Of a stretch of 64,000 nucleotides of DNA, positions 19,039-30,516 are shown piece after piece. Position 1 is the first letter of the stretch. Every line of letters starts with the position of its first letter. A program made the position numbers and the translations under genes. Source of the DNA: an uncultured Lentibacter sp. Its GTDB lineage: Bacteria > Pseudomonadota > Alphaproteobacteria > Rhodobacterales > Rhodobacteraceae. The notes under the pieces are model-generated. The model did not search any database, was not told the origin of the DNA, and saw nothing but the letters and a program-made list of their open reading frames with translations. The stretch is from contig CANMGT010000007.1 in the NCBI GenBank assembly GCA_947497495.1, forward strand, positions 1-64,000. Direction: 5' to 3'.

Positions 19039-19695
19039 TTATCGCAAGTTCACGCGCAATACCGCCGCACTGGCAAACGGCAAAAGTGCGAGCGCCGCTG
19101 CGCTGATGCCCGCGAGCATCAAAAGCGGTGTCATATAGTCTTGCCCTTCAGCCCCGCGCCGCGCGACTTCAGCACCAAAAATAAGCGTTGGCACGTAGAG
19201 TGGCAGCACCAACAAGCTGAGCAGCAAGCCGCCGCGTTTGATCCCCACAGTCAGCGCTGCGCCGAAGGCTCCGATCACCGAAAGCGCAGGCGTGCCCAGC
19301 AAAAGCGACAGCACGATAGGGCCAAACCCCGCCATAGGCAGGCTCATCAGCAGCCCCAGAACAGGCGCGGCCAAAACAAGCGGCAAGCCCGTTGTCAGCC
19401 AATGCGCGAGCGCCTTTACGGCCGCCACGCCTTCCAGCGGCAAGGGCGATGTGGCCAGCAAATCAAGCGAGCCATCCTCAAAGTCGAGCGCAAAGATACG
19501 ATCAAGCGAGAGCAGACACGCCAGCAGGGCCGCAACCCACAACACGCCCGGAGCGATCTTGCTCAACAGTGCAGTTTCCGGCCCGACACCGAAAGGGATC
19601 AGCACGACGACGATCAGAAAGAACGACAAGCCAAGGCCAAAGCCGCCCCCTGCCCGCATCGCAAGCCGCAAATCGCGTATCAGCAAAGCGCTCAC
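19039..19695 (-). CDS. ccmB: heme exporter protein CcmB
   Basis: Hydrophobic 218 aa, [27 protein letters not shown]...[12 protein letters not shown], between ccmA and ccmC. Confidence 0.94.
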   Translation of the reverse strand: MSALLIRDLRLAMRAGGGFGLGLSFFLIVVVLIPFGVGPETALLSKIAPGVLWVAALLACLLSLDRIFALDFEDGSLDLLATSPLPLEGVAAVKALAHWLTTGLPLVLAAPVLGLLMSLPMAGFGPIVLSLLLGTPALSVIGAFGAALTVGIKRGGLLLSLLVLPLYVPTLIFGAEVARRGAEGQDYMTPLLMLAGISAAALALLPFASAAVLRVNLR

Positions 19696-20309
19696 AGGAA
19701 AGCCTCGTCGAAGTCGTCACCCAGCCTTGAGACAGCCTTGAAGGGCGCAAGCTCAAGCTCCTCGGCCTCTTCCAGACCAAGGTCGATATGCGTCGCCAGA
19801 AGTGCCATGCCGCCCGCAGCCAGATGCGCACGCACAACCTCGGCAAACAGCTTAACAGACCACGCATCAAGCGAAACGGTCGGCTCATCCAGGATCCAGA
19901 CAGGCCGCCCGGTGACCAACAAACGTGCAAGCCCCAAGCGGCGCTTTTGCCCGGCTGAAAGGGTGCCGGCCGTGCGCGTGCGCAGCTCATCGAGGTTGAA
20001 ACTGTCAATCGCCGCCTCCACATCGTCTGTGCCAAAGGCCTGTGCCCAGAAGCTGAGGTTTTCCTGCACTGTCAGCGTTGCCTTCAGCCCGTCGGCATGG
20101 GCGCCGTAAGCCATCGCTTCGCGGTCAAGGCTGATCTCGCCAACAGGTGCGGGTTGAAGGCCCGCGACGGTGCGCAAAAGCGTGGTTTTGCCACAGCCGT
20201 TTGGCCCGCGCAAAACAAGCGCACGCCCTGCGCTCAACGCAAAGCTCACACCCTCCAGAACGGGCAAGCCGCCTCTGGCAACAGTAAGGTTGCTCACGCG
20301 AAGCTCCAT
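19692..20309 (-). CDS. ccmA: heme ABC exporter ATP-binding protein CcmA
   Basis: [43 protein letters not shown]; 4-nt overlap with ccmB. Confidence 0.94.
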   Translation of the reverse strand: MELRVSNLTVARGGLPVLEGVSFALSAGRALVLRGPNGCGKTTLLRTVAGLQPAPVGEISLDREAMAYGAHADGLKATLTVQENLSFWAQAFGTDDVEAAIDSFNLDELRTRTAGTLSAGQKRRLGLARLLVTGRPVWILDEPTVSLDAWSVKLFAEVVRAHLAAGGMALLATHIDLGLEEAEELELAPFKAVSRLGDDFDEAFL

Positions 20310-20313
20310 AGCG

Positions 20314-20667
20314 CTACACCGGAAAGGCGGCCAGCGCCACGCGGCGGCCTTCGTTGACAAGCACATTATAGGTGCGGCAGGCCGCGGGTGAGTTCATCAC
20401 TTCGACGCCCATTCCGGCAGCTTCCACGTCACGACGCAAGGCAGGCGGCAAATGCGCGATTTCGGGGCCAGTGCCAACAAGGATAACATCAATTTCCCCC
20501 GCAAGCGCCAGCAAAGCCGCAGCATCCTCATAGCCGCCCCAAGAGTTGAGGCCCGTTGCGGTGATCAGCATCGCCCCCTCGATCTTTTCGCCCTGCACGC
20601 GGAAAAAGCCCGGCCCGTAAGCGTCAACGGGCTGCGCGCCCTCGAAATGCATTTCTGTTAGTTTCAT
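20314..20667 (-). CDS. Mth938-like domain protein (DUF498 family)
   Basis: [15 protein letters not shown]...[19 protein letters not shown]...[27 protein letters not shown]. Confidence 0.85.
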   Translation of the reverse strand: MKLTEMHFEGAQPVDAYGPGFFRVQGEKIEGAMLITATGLNSWGGYEDAAALLALAGEIDVILVGTGPEIAHLPPALRRDVEAAGMGVEVMNSPAACRTYNVLVNEGRRVALAAFPV

Positions 20668-20670
20668 CTC

Positions 20671-21423
20671 TTACTCCCAGATCGGCAGGCTGGTGATTGC
20701 AGCGGTAAACACCACGGCATACGCCACCATGCGGTAAACTTTCTCGCGGGTCGGGTCAAATATCGCAGCCCCTGTGATATTGCCCATAACCGCAGGCACA
20801 AGGAAAATGAGGCCCAGCCAGACAGGCACAGCCTCTAGCCGCCCATTGAAGGCAACCCACCCCAGCAACATGATGTCAAAGGCGAACAAATACATCATCG
20901 TATTCGCGCGCATGATGCTGACAGGCTTTGTGCTCGCCGCATAGAGCAGCACAACAGGCGGGCCAGGTAAGCCCGCAGCGCCGCCCGTGATGCCCGCAAG
21001 CGCGCCCGTGCCAAACATAACGGAGGGGCTGAGAGCGCCGCGATAGCGAAACCCTGTGAGCAACAGCATAGGCACTAGAATTGCCAGCCCCGACACAGCG
21101 TAGCGAAAGACTTCAGCAGGCACAGCAAACAGGAGCGCAAGGCCGATGGGCAAACACAACAGCGTCGCAACCCCAAGCCGCGCGACATCCTGCGGCTCGC
21201 CAGCACGCCAGGCTTTGCGCAGCAAGGGAACAGGGCCGAAGATGTCCATAACCGTCAGGCAAATCAGCGCCCAGACCGGCTCCATGAACTTGGCCGCAAC
21301 CGGCAGGAAGATCATCGCAGTGCCAAAGCCTGAAAAGCCCCGAACAATGCCCGCAACGAAAACTGTAGCGATGAGCCAGAGCAGGCCGTCATGGCCGAGC
21401 GCTGCGCTCAGGGCTTCAGGCAT
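20671..21423 (-). CDS. TauE/SafE family sulfite/anion exporter-like protein
   Basis: GIVRGFSGFGTAMIFLPVAA N-terminal repeat and GAITGGAAGLPGPPVVLL-type second repeat (ALAGITGGAAGLPGPPVV). Confidence 0.85.
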   Translation of the reverse strand: MPEALSAALGHDGLLWLIATVFVAGIVRGFSGFGTAMIFLPVAAKFMEPVWALICLTVMDIFGPVPLLRKAWRAGEPQDVARLGVATLLCLPIGLALLFAVPAEVFRYAVSGLAILVPMLLLTGFRYRGALSPSVMFGTGALAGITGGAAGLPGPPVVLLYAASTKPVSIMRANTMMYLFAFDIMLLGWVAFNGRLEAVPVWLGLIFLVPAVMGNITGAAIFDPTREKVYRMVAYAVVFTAAITSLPIWE

Positions 21424-22384
21424 CTACATTGGCGAACTGGTTGCCGGTGGTGGCATCAGGCTTTGACCAGTCGCGCTTCACACCAAGCTTGAGCAGGATC
21501 GCCGAAGCCACAAAGACAGAGGAATAGGTGCCGACAATGACGCCCCAGATCATCGCGAAGACAAAGCCGCGAATGCTGTCGCCGCCAAGCACAAACAGGG
21601 CAATCAGCGCGATAAGCGTGGTAACCGATGTCATCATCGTGCGGCTCAGGGTTTCGTTGATCGACAGGTTGAGAACCTCTTTCAGCGGCTTCTTCTTGAA
21701 GCGCCGCAGGTTTTCGCGCACGCGATCAAACACCACAACTGTGTCGTTGAGCGAGTAGCCGACAATCGTCAGAAGCGCGGCGATAATCGCCAGGTCAAAC
21801 CTGATCTGAAGCTCGCTGAACACCCCGATAGTAAGCAAAACGTCGTGCACAAGTGCAGCCACAGCACCAACAGCAAACTGCCACTCAAAGCGCAACCAAA
21901 TGTAAATCAATACTGCGCCAATCGCGAGAATAACCGCGATAATTGCCGTTTGGATAAGCTCGCCCGAAACCTTCGGACCAACGCTTTCGACCGAGCTGAA
22001 GGTAATGTCAGGTGCGACCGTCGTCAGAGCCGTTTGCACATTCGCGATCACAGTGGCCGTTACAGCTTCTTCGCCGTCTTGGGCTTCAATCCGGATCATC
22101 GAAACGTGCTGATCTGCGCCAAATGAAGGGTCAAACACTTCTGTTACCGTCACCTCACCAAGCCCCAAAGGCTCGATCGCCGCGCGGTAAGCCGCGACAT
22201 CAAGCTCAACAGCGCTATCCGTACGGATCGTCGTGCCGCCTTTGAAGTCGATGCCGTAGTTGAGCCCCTGCACAAGGAAGCTGCCAAGCGCCAGAACCAT
22301 GAGCAGCGCCGAAATGCCAAGCCAGAGCTTGGGGCGAGAGAAGAAATCCCAGTTGGTCTCTTGAGGAACAAGTCTCAGGCGCAT
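21416..22384 (-). CDS. secF: protein translocase subunit SecF
   Basis: GIDFKGGTTI, GYSLNDTVVVFDRVREN, SINETLSRTMMTS. Confidence 0.97.
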   Translation of the reverse strand: MRLRLVPQETNWDFFSRPKLWLGISALLMVLALGSFLVQGLNYGIDFKGGTTIRTDSAVELDVAAYRAAIEPLGLGEVTVTEVFDPSFGADQHVSMIRIEAQDGEEAVTATVIANVQTALTTVAPDITFSSVESVGPKVSGELIQTAIIAVILAIGAVLIYIWLRFEWQFAVGAVAALVHDVLLTIGVFSELQIRFDLAIIAALLTIVGYSLNDTVVVFDRVRENLRRFKKKPLKEVLNLSINETLSRTMMTSVTTLIALIALFVLGGDSIRGFVFAMIWGVIVGTYSSVFVASAILLKLGVKRDWSKPDATTGNQFANVDA

Positions 22385-22387
22385 CGC

Positions 22388-24049
22388 TTACACCTCCAGC
22401 GTTTTGGGTTTGCGGCGTTCAAACCACATAACCACGATAAGGCGTGTGACGAAGATCGCCGTGAAGACAGATGTCATGATGCCAAGGCCAAGCGTAATGG
22501 CAAAGCCGCGCACAGGGCCCGAGCCAACCATGTAAAGGATGACAGCGGTGATGAACGTGGTGATGTTGGCGTCGATAATGGCTGAAAGAGCCTTCTCATA
22601 CCCAAGATCAATCGAGCGCGCAGGCCCTTTGCCAGACCGTGTCTCTTCGCGTATCCGCTCAAAGATCAGCACGTTGGCGTCAACCGCCATGCCGACAGTC
22701 AGCACGATCCCCGCGATGCCCGGAAGCGTCAGCGTGGCGCCCAGCATGCTGAGCAAGCCAAAGATCAGCCCGACATTGATGATAAGCGCTATGTTGGCGA
22801 ACATCCCGAACAGCCCGTAGCTGAGGAACATAAAGATCAGCACCCCTGCGAAGGCCACCAAACAGGCGATCTTGCCAGCGTCGATGTTGTCTGCGCCAAG
22901 CTGCGGGCCAATCGTGCGCTCTTCCAGAAAATCAAGGCCAGCGGGCAAAGCACCCGCCCGCAACAGCACCGCAAGGTTGGTGCTTTCCTCAAGGCCGAAG
23001 TTACCTGTGATGATCCCTGAGCCACCGGGAATATGGCTCTGAATAACTGGCGCCGAGATCACTTCACCGTCCAGCACGATGGCAAAGGGCGAACCGATGT
23101 TCTCGGCGGTGTAGTCGCCAAAGCGGCGCGCGCCTGAGGTGTTAAAGCGGAACGAAACAGCAGGCCGCCCGTTCTGGTCAAAGTCGGGTTGCGCATCGAC
23201 AAGGTCTTCGCCCGTCACAACAGGAGCGGTTTCCAGAATGAAGAACACGCCCTCTTCGTCAAGCGACGGCGCGATGAAATTGCCGGCACCTGCCGGAGCC
23301 CCCGCATCCGTTGCACGGCTCACAACAGGGTGGAACGCCAGCTGCGCCGTCGTCCCGATGATTTCTTTCAGCTCGGCAGCGCTGCCAAGGCCCGGCACCT
23401 GAATGAGAATGCGGTCTGTGCCTTGGCGCTGGATCGTCGGCTCGCGCGTGCCCACTTCGTCAATGCGGCGGCGGATAATCTCAAGGCTTTGGCGCACTGT
23501 GCGCTCGTCCGAGGCAAGCTTCTCGGCGTCTGACAGCGTCACAACGATCAAGCCGTTCTCAACGCGCACGTCGATGTCGTTCGCTCCTGCGCCAGTCAGG
23601 CTTGTCACAGGCCTCGCAAGACCGCGTATAAGGCTGGCGGCGCGCTCAAGTTGCTCGGGGCGGCTGATCTTGACGCGCAGCTCTTCGCCCGCACTCTTTT
23701 GCAAACGCACGGTGCCAATCGTGGCGCGCTCTTCCTTGAGCATATCGCGAATTTCAGGCCACATGCCCTGCACCCGCGCGGCGTAAACGTCCGCAACCTT
23801 CACTTCAGCAAGCAAATGTGCCCCGCCGCGCAGGTCGAGCCCGAGGTTTACAAGGCCAGATGGCAAAAAGCTGGGCCACATATCGACCTGATCTTGCAGA
23901 CTCGCCGCGTTTCCGTCCAACTCAACCGCTTTAACAGCATCATTATGCGCCTCAACGCGGCTGTAAAAACCGTTGGGCAAAGCAAACAAGAGGCCAAAAG
24001 CAACTGTCAGCCAAATCGCCCAGCGTTTCCATGTATTAATCTGAAGCAT
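22388..24049 (-). CDS. secD: protein translocase subunit SecD
   Basis: LGLDLRGGAHLL, GMAVDANVLIFERIREE; adjacent to secF and yajC. Confidence 0.97.
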   Translation of the reverse strand: MLQINTWKRWAIWLTVAFGLLFALPNGFYSRVEAHNDAVKAVELDGNAASLQDQVDMWPSFLPSGLVNLGLDLRGGAHLLAEVKVADVYAARVQGMWPEIRDMLKEERATIGTVRLQKSAGEELRVKISRPEQLERAASLIRGLARPVTSLTGAGANDIDVRVENGLIVVTLSDAEKLASDERTVRQSLEIIRRRIDEVGTREPTIQRQGTDRILIQVPGLGSAAELKEIIGTTAQLAFHPVVSRATDAGAPAGAGNFIAPSLDEEGVFFILETAPVVTGEDLVDAQPDFDQNGRPAVSFRFNTSGARRFGDYTAENIGSPFAIVLDGEVISAPVIQSHIPGGSGIITGNFGLEESTNLAVLLRAGALPAGLDFLEERTIGPQLGADNIDAGKIACLVAFAGVLIFMFLSYGLFGMFANIALIINVGLIFGLLSMLGATLTLPGIAGIVLTVGMAVDANVLIFERIREETRSGKGPARSIDLGYEKALSAIIDANITTFITAVILYMVGSGPVRGFAITLGLGIMTSVFTAIFVTRLIVVMWFERRKPKTLEV

Positions 24050-24157
24050 CGTAACCTCTTACGCAGGCAGTTTGCCTGCCACTCGCCCGTTGCAATTACC
24101 CGTTTGAAGGAAGGTCAAAGGAGTGTGGCCAAGCGCAAAGCACCGGCCCACACCAGC

Positions 24158-24442
24158 CTAGCTTGCCGCAGCAGCAGGCTCGGTCTTATTGAGAACCTGA
24201 ACGATCGTCGCCTTGATGACACGCACCTTCACGCCTTCCGCGATCTCGACTTCAAGTTCGCCATCAGCGCGCACTTTGACAACCTTGCCAACAATGCCGC
24301 CCTGCGTGATCACCTGATCACCACGGCTCACCGCATCGATCATCTTCTGATGCTCTTTCATCTTCTTCTGTTGCGGGCGGATCAAAAGGAAATACATAAT
24401 CGCGAAAATCGCGGCCAGCATCAGTAAGTCACCAGGTCTCAT
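24158..24442 (-). CDS. yajC: preprotein translocase subunit YajC
   Basis: MYFLLIRPQQKKMKEHQKMIDAVSRGDQVITQGGIVGKV. Confidence 0.96.
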   Translation of the reverse strand: MRPGDLLMLAAIFAIMYFLLIRPQQKKMKEHQKMIDAVSRGDQVITQGGIVGKVVKVRADGELEVEIAEGVKVRVIKATIVQVLNKTEPAAAAS

Positions 24443-24627
24443 AGCTCGTCCCCATCTCGTTGTTCTGTTGGGCTATTGCCCATAAAATCCAGCCCTACCT
24501 AAGCGTGATGCGCCCTCTTTGCAATGGGCAAAGGCCAATTCAGGCGCGCTCATATTCCCCCGTTTACCTGCGCCTATGAAATAGGCCATAACGCGGCCAG
24601 TCGACTCAAACATGAAGGACAGGAAAG

Positions 24628-25920
24628 ATGCACGATATTCGCGTGATCCGAGACAACCCCGCCGCTTTTGACGCCGCTATGGCGCGCCGTGGGCTTGAGC
24701 CTGTCTCTCCCGAGTTGCTCGCGCTTGACGAAGAGCGTCGCGCCAAAATTTCGGCCGCCGAAACGGCGCAAGCCGCCCAGAACGCTGCAGCCAAAGAAAT
24801 CGGCGCCGCCAAGGCCTCGGGCGACGACGCGCTTTTCAACAAGCTGCGCGAGGAAGTTTCCGCCAAAAAAGCCGAAGTGGCCCAGATGCAGACCGAAGCC
24901 AAAGAGCTTGACGCCAAGCTCTATGATGCGCTCTCCCGCCTGCCCAACTTCCTGCACGACGACGTGCCAAACGGGGCTGATGAAGCCGACAACGTCGAAA
25001 TCCGCCGCTGGGGCACGCCCACCGAGCTAAGCTTTGAAGCCCGCGAGCACTATGACATCGAAGGCGTCAAAAAGGGCATGGACTTTGAGACCGCTGCCAA
25101 ACTCTCTGGCGCGCGCTTTGTTGTGCTCTCTGGCGCCGTGGCGCGCATTCACCGCGCCCTCGCCCAGTTCATGCTCGACACCCACGTTGACGAGCACGGC
25201 CTCACCGAGGCCTGGACGCCCGTGCTGGTGCGCGAAGAAATGATGTTCGGCACAGGGCAACTGCCCAAGTTCGGCGAAGACAGCTATAAGACAACCAATG
25301 GCTGGTGGCTGGTGCCAACTGCCGAAGTCACGCTGACAAACATAGTCAATGGTGCAACGGTTGACGAAAGTTATATGCCGCGGCGCTATGTGGCCCACAC
25401 CCAGTGCTTCCGCTCCGAGGCGGGCTCTGCAGGGCGCGACACATCAGGCATGCTGCGCCAGCACCAGTTTGAAAAAGTCGAGATGGTGACAATCGCCCAC
25501 CCCGACACCTCGATGGACGAGCACGCCGCCATGACGGGCCGTGCCGAAGCCATCCTTGAAGCGCTCGGCCTTGCTTACCGCACGGTTGTATTGTGCGCGG
25601 GAGACATGGGGGCAGGCATGCTCAAAACCCACGACATCGAAGTCTGGCTGCCGGGTCAAAATACCTACCGCGAGATCAGCTCTGTCTCTGTCGCTGGCGA
25701 CTTTCAGGCGCGCCGCATGAACGCCCGCTTCAAGCCCGCTGACGGCGGCAAGCCCGCGTTCGTGCATACGCTTAACGGCTCTGGCCTCGCCGTGGGCCGT
25801 GCGCTGATTGCTGTGCTTGAGAACGGCCAGCAAGAAGACGGCTCGGTTGTGCTGCCAGACGTGCTGCACCGCTACCTTGGCGGCAAATCCACGCTCGCGG
25901 CCGACGGAAATCTGATCTAA
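24628..25920 (+). CDS. serS: seryl-tRNA synthetase
   Basis: [22 protein letters not shown]...; class II motifs ([44 protein letters not shown]). Confidence 0.98.
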   Translation: MHDIRVIRDNPAAFDAAMARRGLEPVSPELLALDEERRAKISAAETAQAAQNAAAKEIGAAKASGDDALFNKLREEVSAKKAEVAQMQTEAKELDAKLYDALSRLPNFLHDDVPNGADEADNVEIRRWGTPTELSFEAREHYDIEGVKKGMDFETAAKLSGARFVVLSGAVARIHRALAQFMLDTHVDEHGLTEAWTPVLVREEMMFGTGQLPKFGEDSYKTTNGWWLVPTAEVTLTNIVNGATVDESYMPRRYVAHTQCFRSEAGSAGRDTSGMLRQHQFEKVEMVTIAHPDTSMDEHAAMTGRAEAILEALGLAYRTVVLCAGDMGAGMLKTHDIEVWLPGQNTYREISSVSVAGDFQARRMNARFKPADGGKPAFVHTLNGSGLAVGRALIAVLENGQQEDGSVVLPDVLHRYLGGKSTLAADGNLI

Positions 25921-25962
25921 AATCCCGCAGCGCACGTAACCCTCCCGAAACTGGAGACAAAC

Positions 25963-26664
25963 ATGACACGCGCTTTCTCGATCCTCACATTCGTCGCCGC
26001 GCTCTTTTTCGCGGCAGCTCCCTTTGTGAACACGGGCTTCAACGGCTTTGAGGCCAGCCAGTTCCCGATCCCGCAGATCAACGTTCCGGTGCAGCCCGCA
26101 GGCTATGCCTTCTCGATCTGGGGCGTGATCTATCTTTGGCTGATCATTGGCACTGGCTTTGGCCTGCTCAAGCGCGCTGACAGTGACGACTGGGCCGCAG
26201 CCCGCGCGCCCCTGTTCATCTCACTGGCTGTTGGCGTGTCGTGGCTTTCCGTCGCGCAGACATCTGTTGTCTGGGCCACGGTGCTGATCTGGGTGATGCT
26301 CATAACCGCGCTCTCGGCCCTGTTACGCGCAGGCACAAGCGACCGCTGGCTGCAACGCGAAGCGATCGGCATTTACGCGGGCTGGCTCACGGCAGCGTCA
26401 TCCGTTTCCATAGGCCTCATGCTGGCTGGCTACGGCTACACCTCTGAAACCATTGCAGCTTTCATCGGCCTCGCCATTGCCCTCGCTCTCGCTACAGCCA
26501 TCCAGCGCGCACGGCCTGACAGTGTCGCCTACCCCGCCGCTGTCATCTGGGCGCTCGTCGGTGTGATCGTGAGCAACTTCGATCCGCTCAACGCAGCGGT
26601 CATCGGCCTCACGACCGTCGGGATCGGCTACCTCGGGCTTCAGACGTTTCAGAACAACGCCTAA
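25963..26664 (+). CDS. TspO/tryptophan-rich-sensory-protein-like membrane protein
   Basis: Multiple TM helices, PAGYAFSIWGVIYLWLI motif. Confidence 0.65.
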   Translation: MTRAFSILTFVAALFFAAAPFVNTGFNGFEASQFPIPQINVPVQPAGYAFSIWGVIYLWLIIGTGFGLLKRADSDDWAAARAPLFISLAVGVSWLSVAQTSVVWATVLIWVMLITALSALLRAGTSDRWLQREAIGIYAGWLTAASSVSIGLMLAGYGYTSETIAAFIGLAIALALATAIQRARPDSVAYPAAVIWALVGVIVSNFDPLNAAVIGLTTVGIGYLGLQTFQNNA

Positions 26665-27548
26665 GCCGCGCTCAGACCCGCCGCGCCAAATTCCAGCCAA
26701 GCGCGCTCTTTGGGCGCAAGGCTGCTGTCCATCACTGCATTATAGGCGCCCAGTTCCGCCTCCGTCAGCTTGCCAACCCACTTGCCGCTCGTCCCGCTAT
26801 GGAAAAACGCGCTGTCTGACTTCATGAAACCCTTACCGCCCGAAGGCGCAAAACGCTCGGCATGGGCCTTCATATTGTCAAACCGCGCCGCTTGAACGAG
26901 GTGTTCCATGACATCCGGTGCATGCGTGATACCCAATAGTTTGGCCATTCTGGCAAAGGTGCCTGGCAGGTCGCGGATCATATCCGCATAGTGGAACATC
27001 GTGACATTCGGCCTGTCAGCAAGGGCGCAGGCCGCTTGATAATGCCTCAAAATATGCGCCAGCGGCATGGCGTCGCCGTCAAACCCTTCTGCCCCACCGT
27101 CAAGAAATCGGCGAAACGTGACACCCTCCGCATCATCCTGAGGATACCACGCATCAAAGAAGGGCATCGGCAGGTTGCGCAAATGCTCCCGGAACGAGAA
27201 ATGCGCATCAAGCGGGTGGCGAAACACGCAGATATACTGGGCGTGGTCCTCCAGCGGCAAACCGTCCATCGGCGTGTGACTTTTCATGCTGCGCCTCTGT
27301 GTCATCGCCTCCAGCCGCGCGGCGACAGGCGGCATCTCGCGAAAGCGTGCATCGACCCATGGCATCTTGACCATAAGCTCTGTCTCGACATCCGGATCAG
27401 CCGAAAACAGCAAGGCCAAAATCGTCTGCATCCATGTGGTGCCACTTTTGGGGGGCGTCACAACGAACACATCGTCGGTGCGGATGTTGATCATATCCCA
27501 ACGTCGGCTGTCGGTGATCGGGCCAAGGTAGAGTTTGCGGTTGCTCAT
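26661..27548 (-). CDS. sulfotransferase domain protein
   Basis: VVTPPKSGTTWMQTIL (5'-PSB loop) and FRHPLDAHFSFREH (3'-PB); start set at MSNRKLYLG, leaving der free of overlap. Confidence 0.88.
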   Translation of the reverse strand: MSNRKLYLGPITDSRRWDMINIRTDDVFVVTPPKSGTTWMQTILALLFSADPDVETELMVKMPWVDARFREMPPVAARLEAMTQRRSMKSHTPMDGLPLEDHAQYICVFRHPLDAHFSFREHLRNLPMPFFDAWYPQDDAEGVTFRRFLDGGAEGFDGDAMPLAHILRHYQAACALADRPNVTMFHYADMIRDLPGTFARMAKLLGITHAPDVMEHLVQAARFDNMKAHAERFAPSGGKGFMKSDSAFFHSGTSGKWVGKLTEAELGAYNAVMDSSLAPKERAWLEFGAAGLSAA

Positions 27549-27615
27549 GCTGACAGCAGACACCGAACGGAGCGTGAATTCAACAAAAGAGGGCGGATTG
27601 CTTCGGCTCAACGCC

Positions 27616-29070
27616 TCAGTCGCGCCGCCCTTCCTTGTGCTTGCGCAGCTTTGAGGGGCCAGCTTTCTTGCGCCCTTTGAAGGGGTTTTGCTCAGACTGG
27701 CCGCGCATATACAGGCGGATCGGCGTGCCGGGCATGTCAAAATCTTCGCGCAGCCCGTTGACCAGATAGCGCGAGTAAGCTGTCGGGATCTTGTCCGCGT
27801 GCGAGCACATCACCACAAAGCCCGGCGGGCGGGTTTTGGCCTGTGTCATGTAGCGCAGTTTGATGCGTTTGCCCTGCGGTGCGGGCGGCGGGTGGGCCTG
27901 CACCATGCCCTCTAGCCAGCGGTTGAGCGCAGCTGTGGGAATGCGGCGGTTCCACACGTCGTGAGCTTTCAAGATAGCCTCGCGTAGCCGCTCAAGGCCA
28001 CGGCCTGTGAGGGCCGAAACTGTAATCAGCGGCGCACCGCGTAGCTGCGGCAGGAGCCGCGCGAACTCTTCCTTGAGTTCCTTAAGCTTGTCTTGCTTGT
28101 CATCTTCGATGTCCCACTTGTTGACAGCAATGACAACAGCCCTGCCCTCGCGCTCGGCCAAATCGGCAATCCGCAGGTCTTGTTGTTCAAACGGGATCGC
28201 GGCATCAAGCAGCACGACAACAACCTCGGCAAATTTCACCGCGCGCAAACCGTCAGAGACAGACAGCTTCTCAAGCTTGTCCTGCACCTTGGCTTTCTTG
28301 CGCATACCTGCCGTGTCAAAAATCCGCACAGGCGTGCCTGTCCAGTCAAGCGTCAGACTGATAGCGTCGCGGGTGATGCCCGCTTCCGGCCCGGTCAGCA
28401 GACGGTCTTCCCCCAAAATTTTGTTGATCAGCGTTGACTTGCCCGCGTTCGGGCGGCCCACAACGGCAATCTGCAGCGGGCGGTTCACGGTTGGCGTGTG
28501 GTCAGGCACATCCTCGCCGTCTTCATCAACGGTCACGTCAACCTGTGGCGCGTCGGCCTCGGCGCGCTCTTTATACGCGTCCACCAGCGGCATGATGGCG
28601 GTGTAAAGCTCCATCATGCCCTCGCCATGTTCGGCAGACATGCGGATCGGATCACCAAGGCCAAGCCCGTAAGCTTCCATAACGCCAGCATCAGCCGCCA
28701 TGCCCTCGGCCTTGTTGGCCCCGACAAACACCGGATGGCCCTTGCGGCGCAGTATGTCGGCGAACATCTCGTCAGACGGCGTGATGCCCATCCGTGCATC
28801 AATGATAAACAGGCAGGCGTCAGCCATATCGACAGCGCGCTCTGTCAGGCGGCGCATACGCCCCTGCAGCGATTCATCCGTTGCGTCTTCAAGCCCCGCC
28901 GTGTCGATCACGGTAAAGCGCAGGTCGGCTAACTTGGCTTCGCCCTCGCGCAAATCACGTGTGACGCCAGGTTGGTCGTCAACCAAAGCAAGCCGCTTGC
29001 CCACCAAACGGTTGAACAAGGTCGATTTGCCCACATTCGGGCGCCCAACAATGGCGAGTGTAAAACTCAT
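27616..29070 (-). CDS. der: ribosome biogenesis GTPase Der
   Basis: Tandem G domains ([29 protein letters not shown]) and C-terminal KH-like domain. Confidence 0.97.
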   Translation of the reverse strand: MSFTLAIVGRPNVGKSTLFNRLVGKRLALVDDQPGVTRDLREGEAKLADLRFTVIDTAGLEDATDESLQGRMRRLTERAVDMADACLFIIDARMGITPSDEMFADILRRKGHPVFVGANKAEGMAADAGVMEAYGLGLGDPIRMSAEHGEGMMELYTAIMPLVDAYKERAEADAPQVDVTVDEDGEDVPDHTPTVNRPLQIAVVGRPNAGKSTLINKILGEDRLLTGPEAGITRDAISLTLDWTGTPVRIFDTAGMRKKAKVQDKLEKLSVSDGLRAVKFAEVVVVLLDAAIPFEQQDLRIADLAEREGRAVVIAVNKWDIEDDKQDKLKELKEEFARLLPQLRGAPLITVSALTGRGLERLREAILKAHDVWNRRIPTAALNRWLEGMVQAHPPPAPQGKRIKLRYMTQAKTRPPGFVVMCSHADKIPTAYSRYLVNGLREDFDMPGTPIRLYMRGQSEQNPFKGRKKAGPSKLRKHKEGRRD

Positions 29071-29128
29071 AGCTCTGGCTCCTGCGCGCAGAATGGCACG
29101 AAAGATCGCTGCCTATACGGCTTTAAGG

Positions 29129-30481
29129 TTAGCGGAAAGCGAAAAGTTGGCCCTTGCTGCCGACGACATACATCACGCCGCCTGCAAACACTGGGCTGGT
29201 TGTCGCGCCGCCAGGAATTTCGGCCTGCCCGATCAGGCTGCCATCTCGCGGATCAAACGCGCGAATAACACCGTCGTTCGAGGCCACATAAAGCCGCCCG
29301 CCCGCCATCACAGGGCCGTAATGCGCAAAGACTTCTCTCTGGCGTTTGGGCTTGTCCTTGACGAAGAAGGGCAGTTTCGCCCCCCAAATGCGGTTGCCCG
29401 TTTCGGCACTCAAACGCACCAGCTCGTTGCTGTCAGACACCAAGAAAACTGAGCCTCCCGCAACCCAAACAGGGCTCATCGGGCCCTCTTCCGCCGTCCA
29501 GATACGCTTGCCTGTGCCCGCGTCGAGCGCAACCATGCGGCCTGAATGCGTGCCAGCGTAAAGCTTTGTGCCCACGATGACGGGATCACCCGTGATGTCG
29601 GAAATACGCGAGCGCGCAAAGCCGCGTCGCTGGCCTGAAATGACGGCGTCCCAAAGGCGCAAACCGCCTTGACGGAACGCGGCCTGCATTTCCCCGTTGC
29701 CGAACGAGAATACCACCAACTGGTCGTTCACGGCGGGGGCTGGCCCGCCCATGATGTTGTTTTTGTCTGCGGTTGAGCCGAGCTGCCACAAAATGCGCCC
29801 GCTGTCCGCGTCAACGGCCCAAGCTGTCGCATCGCCAGCCACAAGATAAACGATTCCGTCGCGCACTGTCGGGTTGCCAGAGCCCGTGGCTTCAAGCTTT
29901 TGCTGCCAGATAACCGCGCCGGACTTGGCATCAAGCGCACTCAGCAGGCCAAAGCCCGACGAAACAAACACTTTGCCGTCTGCATAGGCCAAGCCACCGC
30001 CCGTGGCGTCGCGGGACGACTCGCGCTCTGGCACGAGATCGACGCTCCAAACCGTGCCGCCGCCTGTTGATGTGGCGCTCACACGCGCTTCGCTGTCTAG
30101 CGTGAAAACTTTGCCCTGCGCAACGATCGGGTCAGCGGTAACGCGGCCGTGCTTGCTGTCGCCCGCGCCGATATTGGCGCTCCAAAGCATCTGCATACTG
30201 CCGCCAAATGCCGGATGGCTGATGCGCGTATGCGGGCTGCCGTGGCGCTGTGTCCAGCTGGCGTTGTTCGTGGTTTTCGCAAGCGAAACAGCAACCGAGC
30301 TGTTTTCGCCGCTATTCTCAGCAAGGCCTGTCTCGACGTGTTGAGCGCGCAGAGGCTCTCGAACGCCGCCCAAAACGACATCCGGCTCGTCGCAAGCGCT
30401 CAGCAGCATCAGGCACGCAGCGCCAAGCCCGAGTGTGCCCAGTTTTGCCTGCCTGCGAACCCATGTGTGTGAATTGCTCAT
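29129..30481 (-). CDS. bamB: BamB-like PQQ/beta-propeller lipoprotein
   Basis: Lipobox LLSAC, repeated WSVDL/VIWQQ/ILWQLGS/RIWTAEEG blades; der-bamB-TPR order. Confidence 0.85.
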   Translation of the reverse strand: MSNSHTWVRRQAKLGTLGLGAACLMLLSACDEPDVVLGGVREPLRAQHVETGLAENSGENSSVAVSLAKTTNNASWTQRHGSPHTRISHPAFGGSMQMLWSANIGAGDSKHGRVTADPIVAQGKVFTLDSEARVSATSTGGGTVWSVDLVPERESSRDATGGGLAYADGKVFVSSGFGLLSALDAKSGAVIWQQKLEATGSGNPTVRDGIVYLVAGDATAWAVDADSGRILWQLGSTADKNNIMGGPAPAVNDQLVVFSFGNGEMQAAFRQGGLRLWDAVISGQRRGFARSRISDITGDPVIVGTKLYAGTHSGRMVALDAGTGKRIWTAEEGPMSPVWVAGGSVFLVSDSNELVRLSAETGNRIWGAKLPFFVKDKPKRQREVFAHYGPVMAGGRLYVASNDGVIRAFDPRDGSLIGQAEIPGGATTSPVFAGGVMYVVGSKGQLFAFR

Positions 30482-30516
30482 GTCACCAGCCTTTTTATCA
30501 TTCTGCTTGCCGCGCC

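Noticed and set aside
19141-20109. 322-aa ORF on + strand
   Set aside because: Antisense to ccmB/ccmA; low-complexity Gln/Arg/Ser composition, no domain.
24443-24627. Riboswitch or T-box upstream of serS
   Set aside because: Short divergent yajC-serS spacer with no T-box-like stem or terminator visible.
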